Assembly (NCBI GenBank): GCA_021298975.1 | Contig: JAJTGC010000050.1 | Location: forward strand, 1-35,834 | Reading direction: 5' to 3' | Length of the DNA stretch: 35,834 nucleotides | Origin: Oxalobacteraceae bacterium | Lineage (GTDB): Bacteria > Pseudomonadota > Gammaproteobacteria > Burkholderiales > Burkholderiaceae_D | Part shown: positions 9,063 through 16,225 of the stretch, piece by piece | Layout: each line of letters begins with the position of its first letter | Numbering within the stretch: position 1 is the first letter of the stretch | Program-made: the position numbers and the translations under genes | The notes under the pieces: model-generated | Databases searched by the model: none | What the model was told of the DNA's origin: nothing | The model's input: the letters and a program-made list of their open reading frames with translations, nothing else

Positions 9063-9359
9063 ATGCTGAAGACATCCAATGACACTACGCTGCCCAACCG
9101 AGCTAATGCAAGGAAGCGCTTCACCTGCATGGCAGCTGGCCAATCTTCAGCAACTGAATTACTGCGCGCCTGTCCGGTGGTCACTGCCACTGGACAGACG
9201 GTGGGACGAGTACGCTCAGTTCTGGTGGATGCCCGCAGCCGTCAACTGCGCTTTGTGACGGTGATGTCCCATAGCGGCAAGGGAACTGTGACGATTCCGT
9301 GGCAAGCGCTTTACTTCGACTCTGATTTGGGGCGATTGGTCTATTACACCTTCAGTTGA
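9063..9359 (+). CDS. PRC-barrel domain protein
   Basis: A 98-residue protein. The segment GQTVGRVRSVLVDARSRQLRFVTVMSHSGKGTVTIPWQALYFD has the pattern of a PRC-barrel: a short beta-barrel with a conserved G-x-V-x-x-V-x-x-D and a closing I/V-P-W. PRC-barrel proteins occur in RimM, in photosynthetic reaction centres and in many stress-linked bacterial proteins of unknown role. The frame is open from GTG 9057, but the Shine-Dalgarno AGGGAGA is correctly spaced only for ATG 9063. The N-terminal 35 residues are basic and unassigned. Confidence 0.75.
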   Translation: MLKTSNDTTLPNRANARKRFTCMAAGQSSATELLRACPVVTATGQTVGRVRSVLVDARSRQLRFVTVMSHSGKGTVTIPWQALYFDSDLGRLVYYTFS

Positions 9360-9448
9360 TGGGTGCCATGGTCGTTTTTTCATAATCAGGAAGGTAGATT
9401 TTTTCAGGTCTGAGCTTGGTACGCATCAGACCGGCACGGTGCGATGCG

Positions 9449-9784
9449 ATGCGACCTCGGATCAAATGGAGACCATGGGTCATTCTGGCACTGATGTTGG
9501 TGATGGCAGCGCGCTGGTCAGGTATCGGCATACCTGCCGGTCGATTCACTGTCAGCAGTCATCACGTGACGCGCGCCCTGCACCAGGCTGTCTTTCGTTT
9601 TGATACCCGGATTATATTTTCCTGCGAAGAATTTGCACGTGACAGGGTACGTCGACCCTGGGTGAGTATGACCCTGCCCAACGAAGATCAGTGGCAACGC
9701 ATCAAGGCGGATACGCGCGTACTTCGCTCTTCAGTTCGTGCGTCTCCTGACTGTCTGGTACAGGCAGGATTGATGGTGATTTGA
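9449..9784 (+). CDS. Small putative membrane-anchored protein
   Basis: A 111-codon ORF beginning MRPRIKWRPWVILALMLVMAARW: a positively charged N-terminus and one hydrophobic segment (about 10-25), as in a membrane anchor or uncleaved signal. The rest is a short polar domain with no family I recognise. The frame is open from a TTG at 9416, but neither start has a clear Shine-Dalgarno. The direction and the N-terminal hydrophobic pattern are the main support. It may be spurious. Confidence 0.4.
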   Translation: MRPRIKWRPWVILALMLVMAARWSGIGIPAGRFTVSSHHVTRALHQAVFRFDTRIIFSCEEFARDRVRRPWVSMTLPNEDQWQRIKADTRVLRSSVRASPDCLVQAGLMVI

Positions 9785-9818
9785 AGTCGCTCTGACTGTT
9801 CTTTCGATACCATTCTTT

Positions 9819-9977
9819 TTATTGCGTTGGCGCCGGTTTGGGCTTGGCTGCGTCTTGCACGCGTTCCCCGCCACGTTCCACATCTTTTCCGAAGCCTCGT
9901 ACGGTGTTGCAGCCAGAAATACTCAAGCTGCTGGCGAATGCAACGATTATGGTCAACACGGTGATGAACTTACGCAT
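9819..9977 (-). CDS. Entericidin-like small lipoprotein
   Basis: A 52-residue lipoprotein: MRKFITVLTIIVAFASSLSISGC is a type II signal peptide with lipobox ISGC. The mature part NTVRGFGKDVERGGERVQDAAK is typical of entericidin A/B (EcnA/EcnB) proteins, small outer-envelope lipoproteins linked to stationary phase and cell lysis control. The start chosen has AAGGAAA about 5 nt upstream. The longer frame from 10046 only adds residues antisense or overlapping to the upstream gene. The first 8 bp overlap the end of the preceding gene, so translation is likely coupled. It is the last gene of the DUF883-yqjE-yqjK-like operon. Confidence 0.85.
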   Translation of the reverse strand: MRKFITVLTIIVAFASSLSISGCNTVRGFGKDVERGGERVQDAAKPKPAPTQ

Positions 9978-10428
9978 AAGGTTTCCTTGCATGGGTGTGA
10001 GTTTGAGCGGTTGTTGCGCGCCGCAGCCACCGCCAGGTAGTGCCAACCATACGGGCGGTCGTTTGCAGTTGTCGGGGATCTCTCAGAAACATCACCATCA
10101 TCCCTGCGATGGCTTTCAGCATGCCGGACCGTTGGCCTGCTGCAGACGTCTGCGTGGCAGTCGTTGCGCGTGTTTGATGGCGTCGCATCAGACGCGGCCC
10201 CAGCCACACCAGCAGCGCAACGCCGGTGGCCACTGGCAAGGGGTGATCCAGCAGCCACTGCCCCAGTCGTTGATAGCGTGGCGACACAGCCTGACTGCTG
10301 GCTGGTCTGTGGATGCCGGTGGTTTGATGATCTTCACGATCACCGCTCAGCAGACGACGATAGAGACCACGCCTGGCCTCGATCTCTTCCAGCAGAGCAC
10401 GGCGCTCTTCCTCCAGTGATGTTCTCAC
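9970..10428 (-). CDS. YqjK-like protein
   Basis: A 152-residue basic protein beginning with a charged helix (LEEERRALLEEIEARRGLYRRLL), then a hydrophobic segment (LPVATGVALLVWLGPRLM, about 64-81), an Arg/Thr-rich linker and a second amphipathic part. Its position after a YqjE-type gene and its small basic character match E. coli yqjK, although YqjK proteins are usually shorter. It overlaps the YqjE-like gene by 4 bp (10425-10428) and the entericidin gene by 8 bp. The function is unknown. Confidence 0.7.
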   Translation of the reverse strand: MRTSLEEERRALLEEIEARRGLYRRLLSGDREDHQTTGIHRPASSQAVSPRYQRLGQWLLDHPLPVATGVALLVWLGPRLMRRHQTRATTATQTSAAGQRSGMLKAIAGMMVMFLRDPRQLQTTARMVGTTWRWLRRATTAQTHTHARKPYA

Positions 10429-10793
10429 AAGCTCTCCCTTACCAAGGCCACGTCACGCTTGATTTCTTCACGCAAGGTCATCATCCCCAGGCCCCGACCT
10501 GCATGCTGCCGCGCCAGCGAGATACCTGCACCCGCCACAACGGCATAAAGAGCCACCACGAACCAGGCAGCGGTGCGGCGATAGTCGCCGTCCCAGAAAG
10601 TCACCAGGATCGCAATGCCTGTAAAGAGCAGGATGAAAAACGCACACATCGCAGCCAGCACATAACCTGCGAGTTGAGCGCCCAACTCTCGGCCCTGCAG
10701 CTTCATCTCGATCTGCAAGAGTGCGAGATAGTCGCCCAGCCGATCCATGGCGATGACGGAGAGTTGCTTTGATTTTTGCAGTGCTTTGAGCAT
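10425..10793 (-). CDS. YqjE/holin-superfamily-III-like membrane protein
   Basis: A 122-residue inner-membrane protein with two adjacent transmembrane helices (about 44-66 and 74-95, around AAMCAFFILLFTGIAILVTFW). They are flanked by amphipathic helices, the layout of the YqjE (phage holin III-like, DUF1469) family. ATG 10793 is preferred because GGAG lies 8 nt upstream. The frame also opens at GTG 10847, which overlaps the end of the preceding gene. In E. coli the yqjD-yqjE-yqjK operon is induced in stationary phase. Here the operon has a sigma-54-type promoter instead. Confidence 0.8.
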   Translation of the reverse strand: MLKALQKSKQLSVIAMDRLGDYLALLQIEMKLQGRELGAQLAGYVLAAMCAFFILLFTGIAILVTFWDGDYRRTAAWFVVALYAVVAGAGISLARQHAGRGLGMMTLREEIKRDVALVRESL

Positions 10794-10839
10794 CGGGTTT
10801 TCTCCAGCCTTCGGTTGATGGTTCTGATGGTCCCGATGT

Positions 10840-11202
10840 TCAGTCACGGCGCAGCAGGGTACCGATCAACATTCCCATGCCAGCCGCCACGATCACGGAT
10901 TGCAAGGGTCGTTCCCGTACGTAGTCCGCTGTTGCATCACGCCCCAAACTCAATTGTCGACTGGCTTGCTCTGCCATGCCTTTGGCCGCGTGACGCATCG
11001 ACGAAAATCTTGCCAGGATGCGGTCACGGGCTTCACGCAACTCGTTCTCGCTCAGCGTCGATGCGTGCAACATCAGAGCATCGAGATCATTTTTCAAATT
11101 GGATAACTCTTCCCGCAGACCGGAGGCCTGACTGCTGCGGCCACGGATATCCTGCCGCCCACCCAACGTGTCAGCCGAGCCGATCGGGATTTCAGTTTCC
11201 AT
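10840..11202 (-). CDS. ElaB/YqjD/DUF883 family protein
   Basis: A 120-residue protein with a long amphipathic alpha-helical body (about 28-90) and one C-terminal transmembrane helix (VIVAAGMGMLIGTLL) ending LLRRD, the standard architecture of ElaB/YqjD proteins. In E. coli YqjD anchors inactive ribosomes to the inner membrane in stationary phase through this tail. The Shine-Dalgarno AAGGAGAG lies just before the ATG. It is the first gene of the four-gene operon, and its promoter region contains a near-consensus sigma-54 site about 75 bp upstream. Confidence 0.88.
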   Translation of the reverse strand: METEIPIGSADTLGGRQDIRGRSSQASGLREELSNLKNDLDALMLHASTLSENELREARDRILARFSSMRHAAKGMAEQASRQLSLGRDATADYVRERPLQSVIVAAGMGMLIGTLLRRD

Positions 11203-11277
11203 GAATCTCTCCTTTCAATGAGGGTGAAGTCACACCGTTTGGCATCCAGCCCACCGGGGCTAGCCAAAGCAGATTTC

Positions 11278-11293
11278 AGCAAACTGCATGCCA
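11278..11293 (-). promoter_or_regulatory. Sigma-54 promoter of the DUF883-yqjE-yqjK-ecn operon
   Basis: On the minus strand the sequence reads TGGCAT-GCAGT-TTGCT. It matches the RpoN consensus TGGCAC-N5-TTGCW at all but one position and keeps the invariant GG and GC separated by exactly 10 nt. A pyrimidine precedes it and a G follows TGGCAT, both as in the extended consensus. Transcription would begin near 11266, about 65 nt before the DUF883 start codon. Confidence 0.8.
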
Positions 11294-11351
11294 GACCCGA
11301 ATGCCGCATGCTTGCTTCACCTGCCGAATGCGGATGCCTGGTCATGGAAAA

Positions 11352-11365
11352 ATTTACGTGTAAAT
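11352..11365. promoter_or_regulatory. Inverted repeat, candidate activator-binding site
   Basis: ATTTAC and GTAAAT are separated by 2 nt. The repeat sits 60-75 bp upstream of the sigma-54 -24 element, the usual distance range for an enhancer site. Only one copy was seen, so the assignment is speculative. Confidence 0.3.
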
Positions 11366-11595
11366 GAGGGACAAACCGGGCTGTTGAAAAGACGGAAATC
11401 CGTGTCAGGGCAGGGGGATCATGTTCTCGGGGGTATCTGATCGTCCGACGCTGCTTGCCGGGGTATGTCCCCACAAGGCTGGTCAGCCGAACGGCGGGCC
11501 ATCAATGAGCGTCATGCTAAGATTGCTGCCGTTTAAGTCGCGTCATAGCGCACTACCGTTTTCACGTTGAAATCAATAACTATAAGGAGATGATT

Positions 11596-12831
11596 TTGAA
11601 ACTCAGGAATCCTACCCGCGCACTCGTCGCCGTCTCAGCACTGGCCTCGCTGTTTGCGCTGACCTCGTGTCAGAAGGCAGATAATGCCAGCGGCAGCAAT
11701 GACGGTGATACCGTCAAGATTGGTTTTATTACCGACATGTCCGGCGTCTATGCCGATGTCGATGGGCCAGCAGGTGCAGAGGCTATCAAGATGGCCATTG
11801 CGGATTTTGGCGACAAAGTCAATGGCAAGAAAATTGAATTCATTTCGGCAGATCACCAGAACAAAGCGGACATCGCAGCCAGCAAGGCGCGCGAGTGGTT
11901 TGACCAGCAAGGTGTGGATTTGCTGATTGGCGGTACCAACTCCGCGACCAGTCTGGCCATGGCCAAGGTGGCAGCCGAAAAGAAAAAGCCCTTCATCGCG
12001 ATTGGTGCCGGTACATCGCGCCTGACCAACGAGGAGTGCACGCCCTTCACCATTCACTATGCCTATGACACTGCTGCTGTGGCTCGCGGTACGTCCGGCG
12101 CGCTGGTTCAGCAAGGTCAAAAGGATTGGTTTTTCCTGACGGCAGATTATGTGTTCGGCATGTCGCTGGAAAAAGATGCGTCGGAGGTCGTCACCAAAAG
12201 CGGTGGTCGGGTGATAGGGTCAGTACGTCATCCGCTCGCCGCATCGGATTTCTCCTCTTTCTTGCTGCAGGCAGAAAAATCCAAGGCGCAGGTGCTGGGC
12301 CTGGCAAACGCGGGCGGTGATACGGTCAATTCGATCAAGGCCGCTGCAGAATTTGGCATCAACAAAAAAATGAAACTGGCCGGTCTGCTGATGTTCGTCA
12401 ATGACGTGCACGCGCTGGGACTCGATCTCACGCAGGGCATGTACCTGACCGATGGCTGGTATTGGGATACCGACGAAGCGTCGCGTGCCTGGTCGAAGAA
12501 GTTCATGGAAAAAAATAAAAAGGCGCCTTCGATGCTGCATGCCGCCGATTACTCGGCAGCCACGTTCTACCTGAATGCGGTCAAGGCACTCGGCAATGAA
12601 GACGGTACCAAGGTGATGGAGAAATTGAAATCAACGCCTATCAATGATTTCTTTACCAAAAACGGGGTGGTCCGTCCTGATGGCCGCATGGTGCATGACA
12701 TGACGCTCATGCAGGTCAAATCGCCTGCTGAATCCAAGTACGCTTGGGACTATTACAAGCCAATTCAGGTGATTCCCGGTGAAAAGGCGTTCATGACCAA
12801 AGATGAGACCAAGTGCGAGCTCTGGAAATAA
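11596..12831 (+). CDS. Periplasmic ligand-binding lipoprotein (LivK/amide-type ABC transporter substrate-binding protein)
   Basis: A type I periplasmic binding protein of the branched-chain amino acid/amide family (411 aa). The N-terminus MKLRNPTRALVAVSALASLFALTSC is a lipoprotein signal with lipobox LTSC. The mature part has the expected opening VKIGFITDMSGVYADVDGPAGAEA and GGTNSATSLAMAKVA. The frame is also open from ATG 11590, but AAGGAG (11584-11589) directly abuts that ATG and lies 6 nt before TTG 11596. The TTG also gives the more normal signal peptide. No permease or ATPase genes follow, and a terminator comes directly after, so it is an orphan that must use components encoded elsewhere. 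The ligand is unknown. Confidence 0.88.
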   Translation: MKLRNPTRALVAVSALASLFALTSCQKADNASGSNDGDTVKIGFITDMSGVYADVDGPAGAEAIKMAIADFGDKVNGKKIEFISADHQNKADIAASKAREWFDQQGVDLLIGGTNSATSLAMAKVAAEKKKPFIAIGAGTSRLTNEECTPFTIHYAYDTAAVARGTSGALVQQGQKDWFFLTADYVFGMSLEKDASEVVTKSGGRVIGSVRHPLAASDFSSFLLQAEKSKAQVLGLANAGGDTVNSIKAAAEFGINKKMKLAGLLMFVNDVHALGLDLTQGMYLTDGWYWDTDEASRAWSKKFMEKNKKAPSMLHAADYSAATFYLNAVKALGNEDGTKVMEKLKSTPINDFFTKNGVVRPDGRMVHDMTLMQVKSPAESKYAWDYYKPIQVIPGEKAFMTKDETKCELWK

Positions 12832-12849
12832 TTGCTTGCTGATTTAATG

Positions 12850-12878
12850 AATGGCGCGGTTCTCTGCGCCATTTTTTT
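12850..12878 (+). terminator. Rho-independent terminator of the solute-binding protein gene
   Basis: Stem AATGGCGC / GCGCCATT with a loop of about 8 nt, followed by a run of T. It starts 18 bp after the stop codon. Confidence 0.88.
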
Positions 12879-12914
12879 CGACATTATTTAATCTGTACTT
12901 GCCTGGATCTGACC

Positions 12915-13397
12915 ATGAAGAAGCTTTTTTTTCTGATTCTGATGCCTGTTTTTGCTTTCGCTGCCGACTTGCCTGCAGGTTTTGATGGGTTGCGTTGGGC
13001 AGAGCCGGTGGCCTCCATGCCGGGCGCAATGAAGCTGGCTGAGACATCCCTGTTCAAGTGCTACCGCCGGGGGGAAGGTACCGCCCAGCTAGGCGACACG
13101 CCAGTAAACAACCTGCGCATGTGCTTTTCAGAAGACCGTTTTTACTTTGCGCAAATGGAATTTGGTGGCGAAAAAGACTTTGCTGCACTGCTGGCCTATG
13201 CCAAAAGCCAGTGGGGAGAACCCAAGCCGGTTCAGCGCTCATCCGAGGCCTATGCCTGGGGTGGCGGTAGCGAAAAAATTTATGTCGAGCTTGAATTCAG
13301 CAAACTGGATGATCGCGGAACCCTCGCCTACGTCTACCTGCCCATCTTCCGCGAAACGCAGGAAACCAGCCGACGGGATCGCAAACCCGCCCAATAG
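12915..13397 (+). CDS. Small secreted protein of unknown function
   Basis: 160 residues with a clear Sec signal peptide (MKKLFFLILMPVFAFA, cleavage predicted after FAFA-A). The mature domain starts DLPAGFDGLRWAEPVASMPGAMKL. It has two cysteines (in FKCYRRG and LRMCFSED) that could form a disulphide, and a late beta-rich part (KIYVELEFSKLDDRGTLAYVYLP). The GLRWG-like opening and the YAKSQWGEPKP segment resemble small periplasmic proteins of betaproteobacteria, but I cannot name the family. It stands alone between two hairpins. Confidence 0.8.
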   Translation: MKKLFFLILMPVFAFAADLPAGFDGLRWAEPVASMPGAMKLAETSLFKCYRRGEGTAQLGDTPVNNLRMCFSEDRFYFAQMEFGGEKDFAALLAYAKSQWGEPKPVQRSSEAYAWGGGSEKIYVELEFSKLDDRGTLAYVYLPIFRETQETSRRDRKPAQ

Positions 13398-13405
13398 ACA
13401 ACACC

Positions 13406-13425
13406 TGCCCGCCAGTGGGCGGGCA
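13406..13425 (+). terminator. GC-rich hairpin, possible terminator
   Basis: Perfect 8-bp stem TGCCCGCC / GGCGGGCA with a 4-nt loop, 9 bp after the stop of the secreted protein gene. It lacks a T-run, so termination may be weak. Confidence 0.5.
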
Positions 13426-13466
13426 CAATTCCGGTCTGCGAGGGTAAAGGTTTCCCCGAGGGAATT

Positions 13467-13494
13467 TTGATTTTGCTCAAACGTCTTGCATAAT
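13467..13494 (+). promoter_or_regulatory. Candidate promoter of the sensor-GGDEF-EAL gene
   Basis: TTGATT (13467-13472) and CATAAT (13489-13494) are separated by 16 bp. Transcription would begin near 13501, about 60 nt before the ATG at 13562. Confidence 0.4.
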
Positions 13495-13561
13495 CGAAAC
13501 ATTAGCGGCGGTGATTCATTTCACCGTTTATCGCACTGTTTGCAGCCAACCCCTGTGTCCG

Positions 13562-14740
13562 ATGCAAGATTCACTGACCCTCTCCAATCTCGCGATCCGG
13601 CGCGCCAATCGGCGTATTGCGCTGGTGTGGGGCTTCATCTGCGCGCTGTTGGTCGCTGTCGTGTGCGGTGCGGTGTGGCTGAAGATCAAGACGGACCGCG
13701 TGCAACTGTTGCGGCAGGCGGAAAGCGAGACCGCAGCGCGCGCCGAGAGTTATGCCGAGCAGGTACTGCGCAGTGTCTCCCAAATCGACCAATTGTCTTT
13801 GTCCATTAAATACCAGTGGGAACACAAGTTGGGTTCACTCGATTTGGATGATCAGTTTCGTCGCGGTGTCTATCAAGATAAGCTCTATCCGGTTGCCGTT
13901 GATGCCGAGGGTTATGCGGTTAGCAGTACCCGGAATCTGGCGCCTGGCACCTACATGGGTGACCTCCCTTTCTTCAAAATTCATCGCGACCAGCCCGAGC
14001 CACAGCCACAGCCACAGCTTCACATCCTCCCCTCTGCCCCCGGACGAGGTGGATTTCAAGGTGAACAAATTATTCGCTTTAGCCGGCGCTTTGACAAGCC
14101 CGACGGGCGCTTTGATGGCGTCGTGCTGATTGCGGTGGAGCCCGATTATCTGGCCAGTTTTTATAACGCGGCATCCTTGATGCCCGGCGACTTCATTTCG
14201 GTACGCTTCATCGAAGGGCCTTTGCTTGTCTCGAAAGGTGGCAAGGCTGCGACAACCGTGTTTTATGAACAGGCGCCCCTGTTCACCCAGGAGCACGGCA
14301 TTCGTGATGAGCCGGCGCTTGCCTTTGTCGACCGCGAGTCCAGGCTCGTTGCCTGGCAAAAAATTGAAGGCTATCCGTTGATCAGCATCGCCGCGATCAG
14401 CAAGAAAAATATATTCGAGCCCTATGCATCAACCCAGCGGACTTATCTTGGCATTGCCGGATTGGTCTGCCTGTTACTGGTGAGCTTTACGGTGGCCGGC
14501 GCCTTGAACCAGATTCGCCATACCGCTCGCAGACGACATGAGGCGAAGGTACAGTCAACTTTTCGCCTCGCGGTGGACGGTGCTCGCGAAGCTTTTTACA
14601 TGATCAGTCCGACTTATCGTGACAACGGCGACATAGACAAGCTCTGTATTGAAGACTGTAATGAGCGCGCCGCAGAGTTGTCGGGCTACCCGCGCCATGC
14701 ATGGCATTGGATGCGCAACATAATTTTTTCTTGCGCGTAA
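13562..14740 (+). CDS. Sensor N-terminal half of a split PAS-GGDEF-EAL protein
   Basis: Encodes a membrane-bound sensor. It has an N-terminal transmembrane helix (IALVWGFICALLVAVVCGAVWL), a periplasmic PDC/Cache-like domain of about 250 residues (GEQIIRFSRRFDKPDGRFDGVVLIAVEPDYLASFY), a second helix (TYLGIAGLVCLLLVSFTVAGAL) and the start of a cytoplasmic PAS domain (FRLAVDGAREAFYMI to AAELSGYPRHAW). It then leaves the coding frame and stops at 14740. Adding one T to the T6 run at 14724-14729 restores a continuous frame into the GGDEF-EAL half (about 881 residues from 13562 to 16206). The ATG 13562 start is preferred over 13511 because the extra residues are not membrane-protein-like. A CCACAG triplet repeat in the sensor gives a Pro-Gln run. 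Confidence 0.85.
   Translation: MQDSLTLSNLAIRRANRRIALVWGFICALLVAVVCGAVWLKIKTDRVQLLRQAESETAARAESYAEQVLRSVSQIDQLSLSIKYQWEHKLGSLDLDDQFRRGVYQDKLYPVAVDAEGYAVSSTRNLAPGTYMGDLPFFKIHRDQPEPQPQPQLHILPSAPGRGGFQGEQIIRFSRRFDKPDGRFDGVVLIAVEPDYLASFYNAASLMPGDFISVRFIEGPLLVSKGGKAATTVFYEQAPLFTQEHGIRDEPALAFVDRESRLVAWQKIEGYPLISIAAISKKNIFEPYASTQRTYLGIAGLVCLLLVSFTVAGALNQIRHTARRRHEAKVQSTFRLAVDGAREAFYMISPTYRDNGDIDKLCIEDCNERAAELSGYPRHAWHWMRNIIFSCA
14000..14017 (+). repeat. (CCACAG)3 microsatellite inside the sensor domain
   Basis: Three perfect copies of a 6-bp unit encode the Pro-Gln repeats of PEPQPQPQL. Copy-number change would keep the frame but lengthen a loop of the periplasmic domain. Confidence 0.85.
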
Positions 14741-16206
14741 AAACGGAGAGGTTTGTCGAGGATGAATTTTATGTGCCGAGGGAGAGACGCCACGCTGCCG
14801 GGTGGTTTCATCGGCGTGCCGTCCTCTCGGGTCAAGATATTGCGATTACGGTAAGGGATATATCCGAAGCCCGGCAACAGGCGAACGAGCTTGCCAGAAT
14901 GGCCAAGACGGACACACTCACTGGGCTGCCCAATCGGCATTGGCTCAATGACACGCTGCCGGTCATGCTGCAACAGGCACATGAGGCTGGCCAGCGACTT
15001 GCGCTGCTTGCCATTGATCTGGATGATTTCAAAAATATCAATGATGCGCTAGGTCATCGCAACGGCGATTTGGTGCTGGCGTCCGTTGCCAAAGCCATGC
15101 GCGATGTGGTCCCGGAAAAACATCGTTTGGCACGTCTCGGTGGCGACGAATTCGTTGTTGTCCTTGATGATCTCGTCGATGGTGATGGCAGTACAGAGGC
15201 GCAGGCATTGATGTCAGCAATTGCCCATTCAGCTACCGGAACTGTGTGGGAAAAATTTCCTTTGAAAGCATCGATGGGTATCAGCGTTCATCCCTGCGAC
15301 GGGAAGGATGCACAGGTACTGATGCAGGCTGCCGGTATCGCGCTGTATGAGGCCAAGTCACAAGGAAAATCGCAGTACCGGCATTACGATGAAAAATATG
15401 CCCAAAAAATAAGAGATCGTACACAGCTCGAGCGTGAACTTCAGCTGGCAATCCAGCATGACGAGTTTGTGATGTTTTATCAGCCGCGTGTCAATGCGCG
15501 AACCGGTCGGTTTTCCAGCATGGAAGCACTGATACGTTGGCAACATCCGGAGCGCGGGCTGATATCTCCTGATGAATTCATCGCCGTTGCAGAGCAGACC
15601 CGGCTGGTGATTCCGTTGGGGGAACTGGTTATTCGCAAAGTGTGTTCGCAGATGGCTGTCTGGATATCTCAGGGAGTCAACATGAAACGTGTCTCGGTGA
15701 ATGTATCGGCACTGCAGTTGCATGACGACAGCTTGCGTCAGATGCTCGGCAATAGCCTGCAAGAGCATGGTCTGCACGCCTCATTGATCGCCATTGAGCT
15801 GACAGAATCCAGCATGCTGGACGAAGGAGGCACAGCAATCAGGGAATTGCAAAAACTTCGTGAACTGGGTATCCAACTGCAAATTGATGATTTTGGTACA
15901 GGCTATTCATCCCTGTCTCAGCTGCAAAGTTTGAATATCGATGTCATTAAAATCGATCAGTCTTTCATTCGAAAGCTGGGTAAAGATTATCAGAGCGAGG
16001 TTTTGTGCGAGACGATTGTCTCGATCGGACGCACCCTTGACATTACTATCGTGGCTGAGGGCGTGGAGACAGCAGTTCAATTACGCAATCTGCAGGCGAT
16101 GGGCTGTGATGAAGTACAAGGGTATTTGCTCTCCAGGCCGGTACCGGCCGAAGACATTCCTGCGCTCATGCTGCAGCCATTTTTTGAAGAAGCAGATCAG
16201 GTCTGA
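14701..16206 (+). CDS. GGDEF-EAL catalytic half of the split cyclic-di-GMP protein
   Basis: The open frame (501 codons from ATG 14701) holds the end of the PAS domain (FVEDEFYVPRERRHAAGWFHRRA). A GGDEF domain follows, with intact motif RLGGDEFVVVLDD and DFKNINDALGHRNGD, then an EAL domain with its catalytic signature residues: SMEALIRW, ELTESSM, DDFGTGYSSL, KIDQSFI and VAEGVET. Both the diguanylate cyclase and the c-di-GMP phosphodiesterase site look complete. Alone it would lack the membrane sensor. It most likely belongs with 13562-14740 as one protein. Translation from ATG 14701 has no Shine-Dalgarno, so this half may be silent unless slippage or a sequencing error explains the break. Confidence 0.88.
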   Translation: MALDAQHNFFLRVKTERFVEDEFYVPRERRHAAGWFHRRAVLSGQDIAITVRDISEARQQANELARMAKTDTLTGLPNRHWLNDTLPVMLQQAHEAGQRLALLAIDLDDFKNINDALGHRNGDLVLASVAKAMRDVVPEKHRLARLGGDEFVVVLDDLVDGDGSTEAQALMSAIAHSATGTVWEKFPLKASMGISVHPCDGKDAQVLMQAAGIALYEAKSQGKSQYRHYDEKYAQKIRDRTQLERELQLAIQHDEFVMFYQPRVNARTGRFSSMEALIRWQHPERGLISPDEFIAVAEQTRLVIPLGELVIRKVCSQMAVWISQGVNMKRVSVNVSALQLHDDSLRQMLGNSLQEHGLHASLIAIELTESSMLDEGGTAIRELQKLRELGIQLQIDDFGTGYSSLSQLQSLNIDVIKIDQSFIRKLGKDYQSEVLCETIVSIGRTLDITIVAEGVETAVQLRNLQAMGCDEVQGYLLSRPVPAEDIPALMLQPFFEEADQV

Positions 16207-16225
16207 GTTGACCCAGAATTATTTT

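Larger units (their letters stand above)
11203..11595. other. Divergent regulatory region, no gene
   Basis: About 390 bp without a credible ORF, between the DUF883 operon (minus) and the solute-binding protein (plus). It holds the sigma-54 promoter at 11278-11293. It also holds an inverted repeat ATTTAC-GT-GTAAAT at 11352-11365, which lies about 70 bp upstream of that promoter and could be an activator or repressor site. A short hairpin (AGCCC / GGGCT, 11248-11261) lies in the predicted leader. No convincing sigma-70 promoter was found for the plus-strand gene. Confidence 0.6.

Noticed and set aside
11500-11525. GG-N10-GC match upstream of the solute-binding protein gene as a second sigma-54 promoter
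   Set aside because: Only the GG and GC dinucleotides fit; the -24 and -12 contexts (GGGCCA, GAGCG) are far from consensus.
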